From Neoarius graeffei (lineage: Eukaryota > Chordata > Actinopteri > Siluriformes > Ariidae), in contig NC_083582.1 in the NCBI RefSeq assembly GCF_027579695.1, positions 3,032,878 to 3,096,877 on the forward strand: a DNA stretch of 64,000 nucleotides, in the 5' to 3' direction. Positions 37,101-45,029 of the stretch are shown here, piece by piece. Position 1 is the stretch's first letter, and every line of letters begins with the position of its first letter. The notes beneath the pieces were generated by a model, which was given only the letters and a program-made list of their open reading frames with translations, was not told the origin of the DNA and did not search any database. Position numbers and translations under genes: made by a program.

Positions 37101-39436
37101 GTGGTCAGAAGGCAGGCTAGGGTCAGTCGATCGCTGAACAGAGTAACACAGGCAAGACAGGAAGCGTTGACTAAAAAGGGAACATGATAATCAAAACAAC
37201 AAGAGACAGGCAGAGATATAAAGGCTCAGTATGGACTGGAAAAGACAGAACGATACTTCGCATTGAGGGTGTGTGAGGGAGAGGTTTAAGTAGCGTGGTT
37301 ACTGATTGGGAATAAGCCACAGCTGAGTTCAATACTCCGATGACAGGGGGCGCTGTGACTCTTGGACATCGTAGTCTTGAGCAGCCATGTTTGTAGTTCA
37401 ATTAGCGCTGCTGGTTTCAATGCCTTTACTGACACCCTGAATAGAATAATAATATTACAGCACCACGAATGAACCATTGAATTGTGTCGTGTTGTGTTTT
37501 TAACCTCAATAAATCACTGCATTGTCTTGTGACTGTGAGACCAATGATGAGAGACACATCGCAGTTATGATACATATTTATTCCTTTCTTTGACATCGCA
37601 TGCCATGCGCCAGAAACAACACCAGCACATTTATTATAGTGTGACTCTGCTGGGTGCCTGGGGGACAGCAGTGAACCAGCGCTTTCACTTTACATCACTA
37701 CTGTAGAGTTACCATCCAATATCACACTCCGTACGTCACACAGCTGTCTGGTTTCATCTCTCAGCACCATTAGGACTAATCCCCATGCACCTGTTCCTGA
37801 TTAGAGCTCAATCACAGCACAGACATTTATATAAGGACTCTGAGTAACACACAGACTTTGTGAAAACCTTGTATTTTGTGTCACTTTTCTGGTTTTGACC
37901 CTGTTTGTGTGTTTGGACTGTGAGTATTGTATCCCTCTGATATCCTATCTGGGCCTCACTCCACCACTGCCTGGTTTTGTCTCCATTTTGGATTGGTTTG
38001 CTGTGTGTTTTCAATAAAACTCTTCCTGTGATTACATCTGTCTATCGCCCTTACACAACACAAACCGTCACCTGTCCAACAAGCGAATGGACTCATAAAA
38101 CTGTTTTAACTCGTTTTATATGAAACTGTCATGAATATTTTCTGTAAAATGTGTTACTAAATAATCCCATGTTATTTTTTAAAAAACAAATTAAAAATAA
38201 GTGCTGGATAAAAACCCATCTGTCTTATGGAAATAAAGAGACAAATTTCATTATCTGGTGGTCAAGTGTTTATGAGATTTGTTGCCTTGTGCTGTAATCA
38301 TGTCTAACCATGGAGTGAAGTTTTATGATCTGAAGGTGAAGTGAAATTTCCTGCAGGATCAATAAAGTTTATCTTATATAGAGGAATGCATAATCTTTAA
38401 AAAAAAAATCAGGTATAGGAATATTATTCACTTTAACCCCAACAGTGTGTATGTGTGTGTGTCAGGTGAAATACGACTTCTTGTATGAGAATCATCACGT
38501 GTGCTGTCAGGAGCTGTGGAGCTCAGAGCTTCAGAGGAAGATTTACACCACCTTCATCATGGTGGCTCTGTTTGTTCTGCCGCTGGCGACCATGTCGTTC
38601 CTCTACACACGCATCAGCATCGAGCTGTGGATCCACAAGAGGGTGGGGGACACCTCGGTCCTCCACACCGTCAACCACACCCAGATTAACAAGATCTGCA
38701 GGTACACAGGACACTCGTTTCACAAAGAGTCTTTATTTTTCTGGAAATTTGCTTTGCTCCAGTGTCGATTGTTAAAAGCGTGATACAAATAAACTGACTT
38801 GACTAAGTAGTGTGAAGAGAAGAAGGCAATAACCATAACACATCTGGCCACCTGGTGAACATCTGTCTGGTCTGCTTTTGACACAGGAAGAAGAAACGTG
38901 CAGTGAAGATGATGGTCACTGTTGTGCTGCTGTTCACCATCTGCTGGGCTCCATTCCACACCGTCCACATGATGTTCGAGTACAGTGAGTAAAAATCTCC
39001 TCTCAAACACTTGTACACACAGTATTTATAATATACCTGTGATCTTTATCTTCATCATGCAGCTGTAGCTCGTCGAAAGCCGAGCTCATGCCTTTAAATC
39101 CACACTGCTGCTGTATGTCTTTTACTTCTTACAAATAAGCAAAGTCTTTCCATCCATCTTGCTGACTTTTCCTCAGATAATCTGGAGCAAAAATATGATG
39201 AGGTGACCTTGAACATGATCCTGGCCGTGGTTCAGGCCATTGGTTTCTCCAACTCCTTCAACAATCCCATCGTTTACGCCTTCATGAACGAGAGCTTTAA
39301 GAAGACCTGTGTCTCAGCTGTGTCCTCGTACTTGCACAGGACCAGAGTGCACAACGTCAGAGTTCACTTCTCCAAACCTCGTCACGCGGCCAGCGCCAAC
39401 ACCAACAGCTCGGAACTCCATGACCAGACCACTTGA
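10822..39436 (+). CDS. qrfpr: QRFP (26RFa/pyroglutamylated RFamide peptide) receptor, class A GPCR, 6 exons, complete
   Basis: This is a G-protein-coupled receptor for the RFamide neuropeptide QRFP/26RFa, acting at the plasma membrane in feeding and neuroendocrine control (family knowledge). The join 10822-11161, 19526-19684, 22339-22400, 38466-38701, 38887-38984, 39177-39436 is 1155 nt and gives 384 residues with consistent phases and GT-AG borders. Visible landmarks: N-terminal N-L-S glycosylation site (N19), TM1 with GN (N63), TM2 with SLAISDLL (D91), C118 at the top of TM3, ERY (142-144) in place of DRY, ECL2 Cys200/201, RKKKRAV at the base of TM6, CWAPFH (285-290) and NPIVY (328-332). 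The C-tail is rich in Ser, Arg and His. The match to remembered QRFPR proteins runs from the N-terminus through TM7. M at 10822 fits the family start; an in-frame ATG at 10804 would add six residues. Fish have several qrfpr paralogues, and I cannot say which this is. The introns are loaded with transposons. Confidence 0.93.
11590..12041 (+). repeat. 40-bp minisatellite in qrfpr intron 1 (left part)
   Basis: Units of exactly 40 bp from 11601 to 11900 have the core ctcctcttcgtaggcgtgtc followed by ggagcgcgacgctgtttccg. At least seven are nearly identical; units to 12041 are more diverged. Each unit contains a pyrimidine run followed by AG, the form of a 3' splice site. The array continues at 19351-19525 after an L1 insertion. 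Confidence 0.93.
12060..12218. repeat. (AT)n/(CA)n microsatellites in the L1 3' end
   Basis: About 32 AT units (12072-12136), then a CA tract near 12163-12190, then AT again to 12217. The tract resumes as AT at 13163-13204, so the DNA element between was inserted into an AT repeat. Confidence 0.9.
12219..13162. mobile_element. Non-autonomous DNA element with AGTGCTGTCAA inverted termini
   Basis: Ends agtgctgtcaa at the left and ttgacagcact at the right. Subterminal ATTAATCGCG-type motifs occur on both sides (12236-12260, 13078-13150). The element sits in an AT repeat, so the target duplication cannot be read. No transposase frame is present. It resembles fish elements of the hAT type; the family is inferred. 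Confidence 0.7.
13540..17390 (-). pseudogene. L1 ORF2-like protein: endonuclease and reverse transcriptase, broken
   Basis: Order on the - strand: EEP endonuclease pieces ([18 protein letters not shown] near 17240-17300; [12 protein letters not shown] and IDYFFYF at 16856-16590), a linker (16705-15962), RT (15920-15405 with [30 protein letters not shown]; 15324-14665 with [10 protein letters not shown]) and a C-terminal region (14643-13540) ending [15 protein letters not shown]. Frameshifts and two SINE insertions break it. Confidence 0.85.
16857..17233 (-). mobile_element. SINE inserted in L1, 12-bp target duplication
   Basis: Full-length copy in reverse. It is flanked by gaaatcaaacat at 16845-16856 and 17234-17245, which interrupts the L1 endonuclease frame at the residues MFDFM. 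Confidence 0.92.
17388..17758 (+). mobile_element. SINE inserted in L1, opposite orientation
   Basis: Nearly complete copy starting at tggtggtgtagtgg, missing the first few bases, and ending in the GATGA tail. A target duplication was not clear. Confidence 0.85.
18415..18915 (-). pseudogene. L1 ORF1-like protein (RNA-binding, RRM/CTD part)
   Basis: The frame carries [72 protein letters not shown] and [17 protein letters not shown]. This arrangement is that of L1 ORF1 (transposase_22 domain). Upstream to about 19290, the same strand encodes a Glu-rich, coiled-coil-like segment in another frame, so the ORF is probably interrupted. In L1, ORF1 protein coats the RNA. Confidence 0.8.
19351..19525 (+). 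repeat. 40-bp minisatellite in qrfpr intron 1 (right part), running into exon 2
   Basis: Four diverged 40-bp units with pyrimidine tract, AG, and a gtgttgg-like segment. The fifth position in register is the real acceptor and the first bases of exon 2. Confidence 0.85.
19526..19684 (+). CDS. qrfpr: qrfpr coding exon 2 (TM3, ERY motif, start of ICL2)
   Basis: The exon has 159 nt and starts and ends in phase 1, from [12 protein letters not shown] to RAYRILG. It carries the TM3 cysteine C118, the ERY triplet 142-144 and the IHPFKMK second intracellular loop typical of this receptor. The acceptor is ctgttcacag|g and the donor g|gtcagt. The acceptor and first bases of the exon resemble one unit of the 40-bp minisatellite that lies directly upstream. 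Confidence 0.93.
19685..20825. other. Intron 2 sequence without recognised gene
   Basis: AT-rich, with a (TTTC)n run at about 20500-20538. No other structure was recognised. Confidence 0.5.
20930..21495 (+). pseudogene. Tc1-like transposase remnant
   Basis: The frame 21152-21493 contains [34 protein letters not shown] and [12 protein letters not shown]. The catalytic Glu position reads Q (PVQNL for PIENL), and the N-terminal half is unreadable. Dead. Confidence 0.85.
21726..22048 (+). mobile_element. Solo LTR, 323 bp, 5-bp target duplication
   Basis: Begins tgtggcagcggggg and ends ctgccaca (TG...CA with an inverted tip). It is flanked by tcttg at 21721-21725 and 22049-22053. It contains aataaa at about 21976 and a (TG)n tract at about 21909-21936. 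A related copy in reverse lies at 61969-62223. Confidence 0.88.
22339..22400 (+). CDS. qrfpr: qrfpr coding exon 3 (TM4)
   Basis: This short 62-nt exon encodes [20 protein letters not shown], that is TM4 and the beginning of the second extracellular loop. The acceptor is atttacag|gc and the donor gag|gtgaat. It ends in phase 0 and joins directly to VKYDFLYE in exon 4. It is too short to stand out as an ORF and was found by continuing the receptor frame. Confidence 0.92.
22486..22861 (-). mobile_element. SINE inserted into an older SINE tail, 12-bp target duplication
   Basis: Reverse full-length copy flanked by tacaggataagt at 22474-22485 and 22862-22873. The target itself (ctccagcttgcctgtgaccc ... 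ggctacagataatgg) is the 3' part of an older SINE of the same family. Confidence 0.92.
22880..23415. other. Intron 3 sequence, no gene seen
   Basis: Short interspersed-repeat end near 23252-23285 (catcactctggataagagca). Nothing else recognised. Confidence 0.4.
23994..24130 (-). mobile_element. 5'-truncated SINE, 12-bp target duplication
   Basis: Only the 3' part of the SINE in reverse, between ttgatttaaaat at 23982-23993 and 24131-24142. Confidence 0.88.
24517..25003 (-). mobile_element. Solo Gypsy-type LTR, 487 bp, 5-bp target duplication
   Basis: In reverse, from tgttaggggtggtgg to gcagagcatgaca. It is flanked by actct at 24512-24516 and 25004-25008. Its sequence is related to the 5' LTR at 28279-28835 (catgctctg.c..gga start, cacc.c..cccctaaca end), so it belongs to the same family. 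Confidence 0.88.
25660..25950. other. Short flank between Tc1 element and LINE; possibly LINE 3' end
   Basis: AT-rich to 25755, then GC-richer sequence that may be the 3' UTR of the reverse-oriented LINE. No frame. Confidence 0.35.
25953..28050 (-). pseudogene. R2/R4-like LINE: reverse transcriptase and restriction-like endonuclease, broken
   Basis: RT part at 27814-27422: [32 protein letters not shown] (catalytic YIDD). C-terminal region at 27394-26399: zinc-finger-like [18 protein letters not shown]. Endonuclease part at 26450-25953: [25 protein letters not shown] with an E..KK..Y follow-up, a PD-(D/E)XK arrangement as in R2/R4/Rex6-type elements. Frameshifts separate the parts. The exact clade is uncertain. 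Confidence 0.75.
28105..28160. repeat. (TC)n(CA)n microsatellite
   Basis: Short TC run followed by about nine CA units and a variant tail. Confidence 0.8.
28279..28835 (+). mobile_element. 5' LTR of the + strand Gypsy element
   Basis: Starts tgtcatgctctgctccgg and ends acaacccctaaca. About 557 bp. A solo LTR of the same family lies at 24517-25003. Confidence 0.85.
28852..30132 (+). pseudogene. Gypsy gag and protease, broken
   Basis: The first part shows [18 protein letters not shown] and [13 protein letters not shown]. After a TGA near 29272 the frame resumes at 29320 with [22 protein letters not shown] zinc knuckle follows ([16 protein letters not shown]), then a retropepsin-like part in which the catalytic DSG reads NSG ([10 protein letters not shown]), and IILGLPWL. 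Gag is damaged and the protease active site has lost its Asp. Confidence 0.85.
30226..31737 (+). pseudogene. Gypsy reverse transcriptase and RNase H
   Basis: A 503-codon frame with [20 protein letters not shown], the RT fingers motif [11 protein letters not shown], the catalytic YLDDILIFS, then an RNase H region with [34 protein letters not shown] and [14 protein letters not shown] at 31735 separates it from integrase. The RT frame itself is open. Confidence 0.9.
31744..32790 (+). pseudogene. Gypsy integrase, C-terminus lost
   Basis: Zinc-binding end [19 protein letters not shown], catalytic core [14 protein letters not shown] (Asp), [15 protein letters not shown] (Asp) and [17 protein letters not shown] (Glu position), then a GPFLISKV-type C-terminal domain and FHVSQLKPL. 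The chromodomain expected next is absent because of the junction at about 32789. Confidence 0.88.
32913..34080 (-). pseudogene. Reverse Gypsy integrase and chromodomain remnants
   Basis: Integrase pieces at 33706-33387 ([37 protein letters not shown]) and upstream. A chromodomain at about 33075-32913 reads [19 protein letters not shown]. The chromodomain directs integration to chromatin in some Gypsy clades. Confidence 0.85.
34155..35716 (-). pseudogene. Reverse Gypsy reverse transcriptase and RNase H remnants
   Basis: Pieces 35716-35516 ([20 protein letters not shown]), 35281-34874 ([20 protein letters not shown], with the catalytic motif YINN in place of YIDD), 34861-34442 ([18 protein letters not shown]) and 34505-34155 ([13 protein letters not shown]). 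It is inactive by both frameshifts and active-site change. Confidence 0.85.
35837..36999 (-). pseudogene. Reverse Gypsy gag and protease remnants
   Basis: The gag N-part at 36999-36703 starts [15 protein letters not shown] and contains [20 protein letters not shown]. The gag mid part at 36642-36256 contains [18 protein letters not shown] and [13 protein letters not shown] protease-like remnant at 36061-35837 lacks a clear DSG. Multiple frame breaks. Confidence 0.8.
37016..37434 (-). mobile_element. 5' LTR of the reverse Gypsy element
   Basis: 419 bp. Its first 20 bases recur at 32789-32808, next to a purine tract on the - strand, as the 3' LTR start. No clear primer-binding site was recognised before gag begins at about 36999. 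Confidence 0.8.
37435..38465. other. End of intron 3, possible old LTR-like segment
   Basis: A stretch at about 37700-38060 has a TATA-like atttatataagg at 37828-37839 and aataaa at 38013-38018, the layout of an LTR promoter and poly(A) site, but I could not define ends or duplications. The rest is AT-rich. Confidence 0.3.
38466..38701 (+). CDS. qrfpr: qrfpr coding exon 4 (ECL2, TM5, ICL3)
   Basis: The exon encodes [18 protein letters not shown], then TM5, then [19 protein letters not shown], a signature of QRFP receptors, ending in KIC plus two bases of an Arg codon. The acceptor follows a short TG-rich tract (tgtgtcag|g). The donor is ag|gtacac. Confidence 0.93.
38887..38984 (+). CDS. qrfpr: qrfpr coding exon 5 (TM6)
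   Basis: The 98-nt exon encodes [17 protein letters not shown], then [16 protein letters not shown]. It has the basic cluster at the base of TM6 and the CWxP toggle motif (285-288). The acceptor is cacacag|g and the donor a|gtgagt. Confidence 0.93.
39177..39436 (+). CDS. qrfpr: qrfpr coding exon 6 (TM7 and C-terminal tail, stop)
   Basis: The exon encodes [26 protein letters not shown], then [14 protein letters not shown] (TM7 and helix 8), a tail with [14 protein letters not shown], and a TGA stop at 39434-39436. The acceptor is tttcctcag|a. No canonical AATAAA was found before the minisatellite starting near 39846. Confidence 0.93.
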
Positions 39437-39845
39437 GTATTATATGCAGTGAGGGTGTGCTGATCATTTGGGATGTGATATACGGCCATGTTTACCATCA
39501 CAGTTTTTATTGAGTTCCGTTCAGGAGGAGGCTGCCTACATAGCGCACATCTCTGAACTCCTGAGAGAAATGCACCTATTCCCTGGAAGGTGATATTAGG
39601 ACAGCTGTGGGGTTTTTTTGTTTTTTGTTTTTGTAAGAAATCTTTATTTTTGGTCAAATGTAAGCACCGTCTCATATTTTCTTTTCTCTGAGAAGTCAAG
39701 CACAGAATTTTGTTCTCTGGATAAAAAGTATTCCTACTTACAATATTGTGATGTTGATTATGACGGTAAATTATAAAAATGTAATATCAGTTTTAGCGTC
39801 GTTTCTGTCTGTGATTGGTGTACAGTAAGAAAATTATGCTAATCT
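39437..39845. other. qrfpr 3' flank / probable 3' UTR
   Basis: No ORF, no canonical AATAAA found. A T/G-rich run lies at about 39613-39635. Confidence 0.4.
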
Positions 39846-41830
39846 AAATCCTGATTAGTTCCAGTGGTCCTGATGGAGGGTACTGTGTGCTGATTGGTTA
39901 CTTTGGTACTGGGGGAGGGTACTGTGTGCTGATTGGTTACTTTGGTACTAGGGGAGGGTACTGTGTGCTGATTAGTTACTGTGGTGCTGGGGGAGGGTAT
40001 TGTGTGTTGATTGGTCACAGTGATGATGGAGAGGGTACTGTGTGTTGATTGGTTACTTTGATACTGGTGGAAGGTATTGTGTGCTGATTGGTTACTTTGA
40101 TAATGGTGGAGGGTACTGTGTGCTGATTGGTTATTTTGATAATGGTGGAGGGTATTGTGTGCTGATTGGTTACAGTGGTACTGGGGGAGAGTACTGTGTG
40201 TTGATTGGTTACAGTGGTACTGGTGGAGGGTACTGTGTGTTGATTGGTTACAGTGGTACTGGTGGAGGGTACTGTGTGTTGATTGGTTACAGTGGTACTG
40301 GTGGAGGGTACTGTGTGTTGATTGGTTACAGTGGTACTGGTGGAGGGTACTGTGTGTTGATTGGTTACAGTGGTACTGGTGGAGGGTACTGTGTGTTGAT
40401 TGGTTACAGTGGTACTGGTGGAGGGTACTGTGTGTTGATTGGTTACAGCGGTACTGGTGGAGGGTACTGTGTGTTGATTGGTTACAGTGGTACTGGTGGA
40501 GGGTACTGTGTGTTGATTGGTTACAGTGGTACTGGTGGAGGGTACTGTGTGTTGATTGGTTACAGTGGTACTGGTGGAGGGTACTGTGTGTTGATTGGTT
40601 ACAGCGGTACTGGTGGAGGGTACTGTGTGTTGATTGGTTACAGTGGTACTGGTGGAGGGTACTGTGTGTTGATTGGTTACAGCGGTACTGGTGGAGGGTA
40701 CTGTGTGTTGATTGGTTACAGTGGTACTGGGGGAGAGTACTGTGTGTTGATTGGTTACAGTGGTACTGGTGGAGGGTACTGTGTGTTGATTGGTTACAGC
40801 GGTACTGGTGGAGGGTACTGTGTGTTGATTGGTTACAGCGGTACTGGTGGAGGGTACTGTGTGTTGATTGGTTACAGTGGTACTGGTGGAGGGTACTGTG
40901 TGTTGATTGGTTACAGCGGTACTGGTGGAGGGTACTGTGTGTTGATTGGTTACAGTGGTACTGGGGGAGAGTACTGTGTGTTGATTGGTTACAGTGGTAC
41001 TGGTGGAGGGTACTGTGTGTTGATTGGTTACAGTGGTACTGGTGGAGGGTACTGTGTGTTGATTGGTTACAGCGGTACTGGTGGAGGGTACTGTGTGTTG
41101 ATTGGTTACAGTGGTACTGGTGGAGGGTACTGTGTGTTGATTGGTTACAGCGGTACTGGTGGAGGGTACTGTGTGTTGATTGGTTACTGTGGTACTGGTG
41201 GAGGGTACTGTGTGTTGATTGGTTACAGTGGTACTGGTGAAGGGTACTGTGTGTTGATTGGTTACAGCGGTACTGGTGGGGGGTACTGTGTGCTGATTGG
41301 TTACTGTGGTACTGGTGGAGGGTATTGTGTGTTGATTGGTTACAGCGGTACTGGGGAAGGGTACTGTGTGTTGATTGGTTACAGCGGTACTGGTGGAGGG
41401 TACTGTGTGTTGATTGGTTACAGTGGTACTGGGGGAGAGTACTGTGTGTTGATTGGTTACAGCGGTACTGGTGGAGGGTACTGTGTGTTGATTGGTTACA
41501 GTGGTACTGGTGGAGGGTACTGTGTGTTGATTGGTTACAGCGGTACTGGTGGAGGGTACTGTGTGTTGATTGGTTACAGTGGTACTGGTGGAGGGTACTG
41601 TGTGTTGATTGGTTACAGCGGTACTGGTGGAGGGTACTGTGTGTTGATTGGTTACTGCGGTACTGGTGGAGGGTACTGTGTGTTGATTGGTTACAGCGGT
41701 ACTGGTGGAGGGTACTGTGTGTTGATTGGTTACAGTGGTACTGGTGGAGGGTACTGTGTGCTGATTGGTTACAATGACACGTAGGGAGGGAGCAATGCCA
41801 TGATTGGTCACAGTGGTGTTTTGGGAGGAA
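39846..41830 (+). repeat. 39-bp minisatellite, about 49 copies, each with an inverted CCAAT box
   Basis: The unit is ggtggagggtactgtgtgtt followed by gattggttacagtggtact (39 bp). Variants are agcggt for agtggt and gggggaga for ggtggagg. The centre (about 40150-41750) is homogeneous; both edges are more diverged. TGATTGGTTA, the complement of a consensus CCAAT box, is in nearly every unit. Because 39 is a multiple of 3 and lacks stops, several frames of 360-665 codons stay open on both strands (13-residue repeats); these are not genes. Confidence 0.95.
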
Positions 41831-42870
41831 TCCCATTTGTGACTGACAGGTGTTTCTTGTTACCCAGATGTGCCCTGTTAGATTGATTGTTTAAACAGTT
41901 AATCCCTCTGAATGTTTACACTCCAATTGAGTTCTGGGTTTCACCTGTGAAGACTGCATTCATTAAGCTTCATAATTAATCTGTAAATATACTTCAGTTT
42001 CAGTATCTGTAGTATCCACGCACATGTAGCTGCTATGAGAGCAGCCTTGTTCACATCATCTTCAGATCTGTGTATCTGGAGGATTAAAAGTGATATCCAC
42101 TAGGAGGCAGGGTAGAGCCAAAACAGCCCACACCAGCACCAACATGTCTTCTTTGTTACTTCTGATTTTGCGTGAACTATAAGAATGACAGCAGTGAAGA
42201 AAGCTACTTTAGTGTTTATTTTGCAAAGATGGTGGAAACGATAGCAGCATCACCAACCTGCATGGGATGTTCGGTGGTACCTCGACAGAGACATGACGTT
42301 ACATCATATTACAGCACCCCACCCCACTGTTTATGTTAATTATGTTTAATACAGGCTTTATGTACTCATTTACATGAAAAGATTATAAACATGACTATGT
42401 ATTTTCTATTAACATTTTCTTTCTTTTCTGAAATGTGTTAGTAATATTTCAAAGGACACCTTAAAAATACCGAGTGCAATACTGATGTAAAAGATCTTGT
42501 TACTTTCTTTATTTGAGACTTTTTTCCAGCCATCTTGTAAAAAGGCCATCAAAATGTCTTAACGGGGCCGGCTCACCCTTCCCACAATCCAATTCATTGT
42601 TTTTGTTTACATCTGGGCCACTGTGTATGGAGACCACATGACTGCTACTCTGTTAGCTCTTTGTGCAACAAAACCTCTGCATATTCACTGTTAGTGATCC
42701 CTTTGAAACCTCTCTCAAACTTTTTCTTCATCTGGGTGTCATATGTGGAAGTTTTGAACACAACATGCGTGATATTTTCTTTCCCTCGCAGCTGCCTGCG
42801 AGACAGACGAGGCTGGTTCTGGTCCATTACAACCATTTGAAAACAGAATGTCAAGTTTGTTTGTGTCACG
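41831..42870. other. Intergenic, no gene recognised
   Basis: AT-rich, no conserved frame. Short CA/C-rich segment near 42311-42325. Confidence 0.4.
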
Positions 42871-43065
42871 CTTTTAACAATAGACATTGTCCCAAAGCAG
42901 CTTTACAGAATCTGAATGACCCAAGACATGAGCCAATTTTATCCCTAATCTATCCCCAATGAGCAAGCCCGTGGCAACGGTGGCAAGGAAACACTCCCCC
43001 AGACAACACGAGGAAGAAACCTCGAGAGGAACCAGACCCAAAAGGGAACCCATCCTCACCAAATG
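42871..43065 (+). repeat. Fish interspersed repeat (ttttaacaatagacattgtc...)
   Basis: The segment with gtcccaaagcagctttacag, ggcaacggtggcaaggaaac and gaggaagaaacctcgagagg matches a widely dispersed fish repeat. Its first part recurs in reverse at about 38751-38790, just after qrfpr exon 4. Family name not known to me. Confidence 0.6.
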
Positions 43066-43885
43066 CTAACCAAAATTAGCAAGCCAACTGTAGTCCTCAG
43101 CCACAAAAGCATTACTGTAAGTGTAGGAAATGAGCTTCAAAGTGCGAGTTTGAAATCCATCAGATGTTAGTAAATTATTAGCCGTATAGTGTATTGTGGT
43201 GTAGGGAATGAGCATGCATGGGGAAGGGGCTCACAAAGAAAGGCTTGTATTTCTGTTATTCCGTTAGGTGACTCAGCAAGTCATTTGATCCTCAAAACCT
43301 CTATTTTTTCTAAAACTTTTGTTATGGCCTCTCAAAACCTTTGCATGGGTAAAACACGGTTCACTCCACCCCAGTACTTCAGTCTTATCTCCGAAATTAA
43401 AGTAGATTTAAAAGCTTTTCCAAGTTTCTGAAAAGTGCACAACGGGATGTGTTGCAATGAATTTTACGTCGAGGTGAGAATGGATTGGTTGAAAGAATTT
43501 AGATCACTACTTTGACAAAATATTTTCAATTTCACATTACAGTTTGTGATCTATGGCCATATTGTTGCAGATTGTTTTTCCAAATGTAACAGTGGCATAT
43601 CGATAGCACTGAAAATGGCAACTCGCTACTTAATACAAAGGCTTTTGGGAAGGCCGAGTCAGCCCCTTTAACACACCACTGGATGTGCTGTGTTTGAGCT
43701 ATTAATCCAACATGGCCACCTAGCCTTGGGTTTGCTCACTTGTGAATATACACAGCGAAGTGAAGAACTCAATGATGGTAGACAGACACCAAGTTTGCTT
43801 GCTGTAGATTTATAAAACTGATGGAAATTAAAGTGTTGAACACAACATGGGGAGAGAGCCACCACTATCAAGTGATATCATGTCC
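43066..43885. other. Intergenic, no gene recognised
   Basis: Mixed sequence, no frame of note. Confidence 0.4.
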
Positions 43886-43889
43886 ATGT

Positions 43890-44548
43890 GTGGGGCAAAC
43901 CCAACATTTCCCATCACCCTGAGAACACCATTCCTGCAGTGAAGCATGGTGGTGGCAGGATCATGCTGTGGGGATGCTTTTCATCTGCAGGGACAGGAAA
44001 GCTGGTCAGGATTGAAGGAAAGATGGATGGCACTAAATACAGGGCAGAGATTTGAGACTGAGATGGAGGTTCACCTTCTAGTAGGACAATGACCTGAAAC
44101 ATACTGCTAAAGCTACACTGGAGTAAATGGAAACATTTAAATGTCTTGGAAAGGCCTAGTTAAAGCCCAGACCTCAATCCAATTGAGAATCTGTGACATG
44201 ACTTGAAGATTGGTGTAGACCAACGCAACAAATCTAATTTGAGGAACTTGAGCAGTTTTGCCTTGAAAACGGGCAAGATGTGCTAAGCTAATACAGACTT
44301 ACCTCAAGAGATCTTCAGCTGTAATTGCAGCAAAAGGTGGCTCAACAAAGTATGTACACTCAAGATTTGTTTTGCGTTTTTGTTTGTTTTTTGTCTTTAT
44401 TGTTTGTGTAACAATAAAAAATCATTTTCAAAGAGATAGGCATGCTGTGCAAAGCAAAATGGTACAAACCTACAAAATCCAGTTAGTTTGTAATGCAACA
44501 AAACAGGAAAAACACTGGGGAGGGGAAATACTTTTGCAAGGCATTGTA
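43890..44548 (+). pseudogene. Tc1-like transposase remnant with right terminus
   Basis: Contains a [16 protein letters not shown]-like coding trace at 43940-43990, then QDNDLKH- and NPIENL-like traces to about 44200, with many breaks. The right end ggggaaatacttttgcaagg (44523-44542) is typical of one fish Tc1 group. The left end is missing. Confidence 0.7.
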
Positions 44549-44549
44549 T

Positions 44550-44985
44550 CTGTCCATCTGTCAGAATTTAATTGCTGTATCTGGCCTTCGCTTCTTAACC
44601 TTGATCTTTATTTTCCCATCTCAAAATTGTTCATCTTGACAATGCTTTTAACATGAAATTAAAGTAAGAAAGATCTGAGAACTTTTAAATTCATGGTAGT
44701 GTGTTTCACTGAACGGCTCCTAAAGGGCTCACCACAGGTCGTAATAATTACACAGCAGGATTTTGGAGATTATAATTAGGAGGCTTCCAGGAATTGTTCC
44801 CTAAATTCAGTGGATCTTGGACTTTAAGAGTCATGATGAGGTAATAAAATAGACACAACAGAAATGTAAAGAAAAACAGCAGGTCTTCTCTCAATCTCTT
44901 AATTCTGAACAGAAATATTCTTCTGTCTTGTAAGGAAAGGAACGCAGCCAGCACTTCTGTTCGTCTGTAAATAAAGATGGAACTC
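44550..44985. other. Intergenic; probably leader region of the ERV-like fragment read on the - strand
   Basis: No conserved frame was recognised. It lies just downstream (- strand) of the primer-binding site at 45012-45029. Confidence 0.3.
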
Positions 44986-45011
44986 ACCAGAGAGCTGTTA
45001 GAGTTGGTGCT

Positions 45012-45029
45012 ATCCGGGTCACGGCACCA
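45012..45029 (-). other. tRNA-His-type primer-binding site of an ERV-like element
   Basis: Read on the - strand this is tggtgccgtgacccggat, complementary to the 3' end of tRNA-His with one mismatch as I recall that tRNA. On the - strand it is preceded within three bases by a ...caaaca end. Confidence 0.6.

Larger units (their letters stand above)
32789..37434 (-). mobile_element. Second Ty3/Gypsy element, reverse, 5' LTR complete, 3' LTR reduced to about 20 bp
   Basis: The 5' LTR is 37016-37434 (TG...CA on the - strand, tgtcagtaaaggcattgaaa to gcaccctgaca). Internal frames run leftwards to a chromodomain at about 33152-32913 and a polypurine tract (32809-32825 read in complement), followed by only the first 20 bases of the 3' LTR. 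It is a different family from the + strand element. All frames are broken. Confidence 0.88.

Noticed and set aside
37700-38060. Candidate LTR with TATA and poly(A) words
   Set aside because: I could not find TG...CA ends or a target duplication, so it is only mentioned as a possibility.
39839-41836. Frames of 580-665 codons with 13-residue repeats on both strands
   Set aside because: The unit is 39 bp, a multiple of three, so several frames stay open together. Substitutions do not favour one frame.
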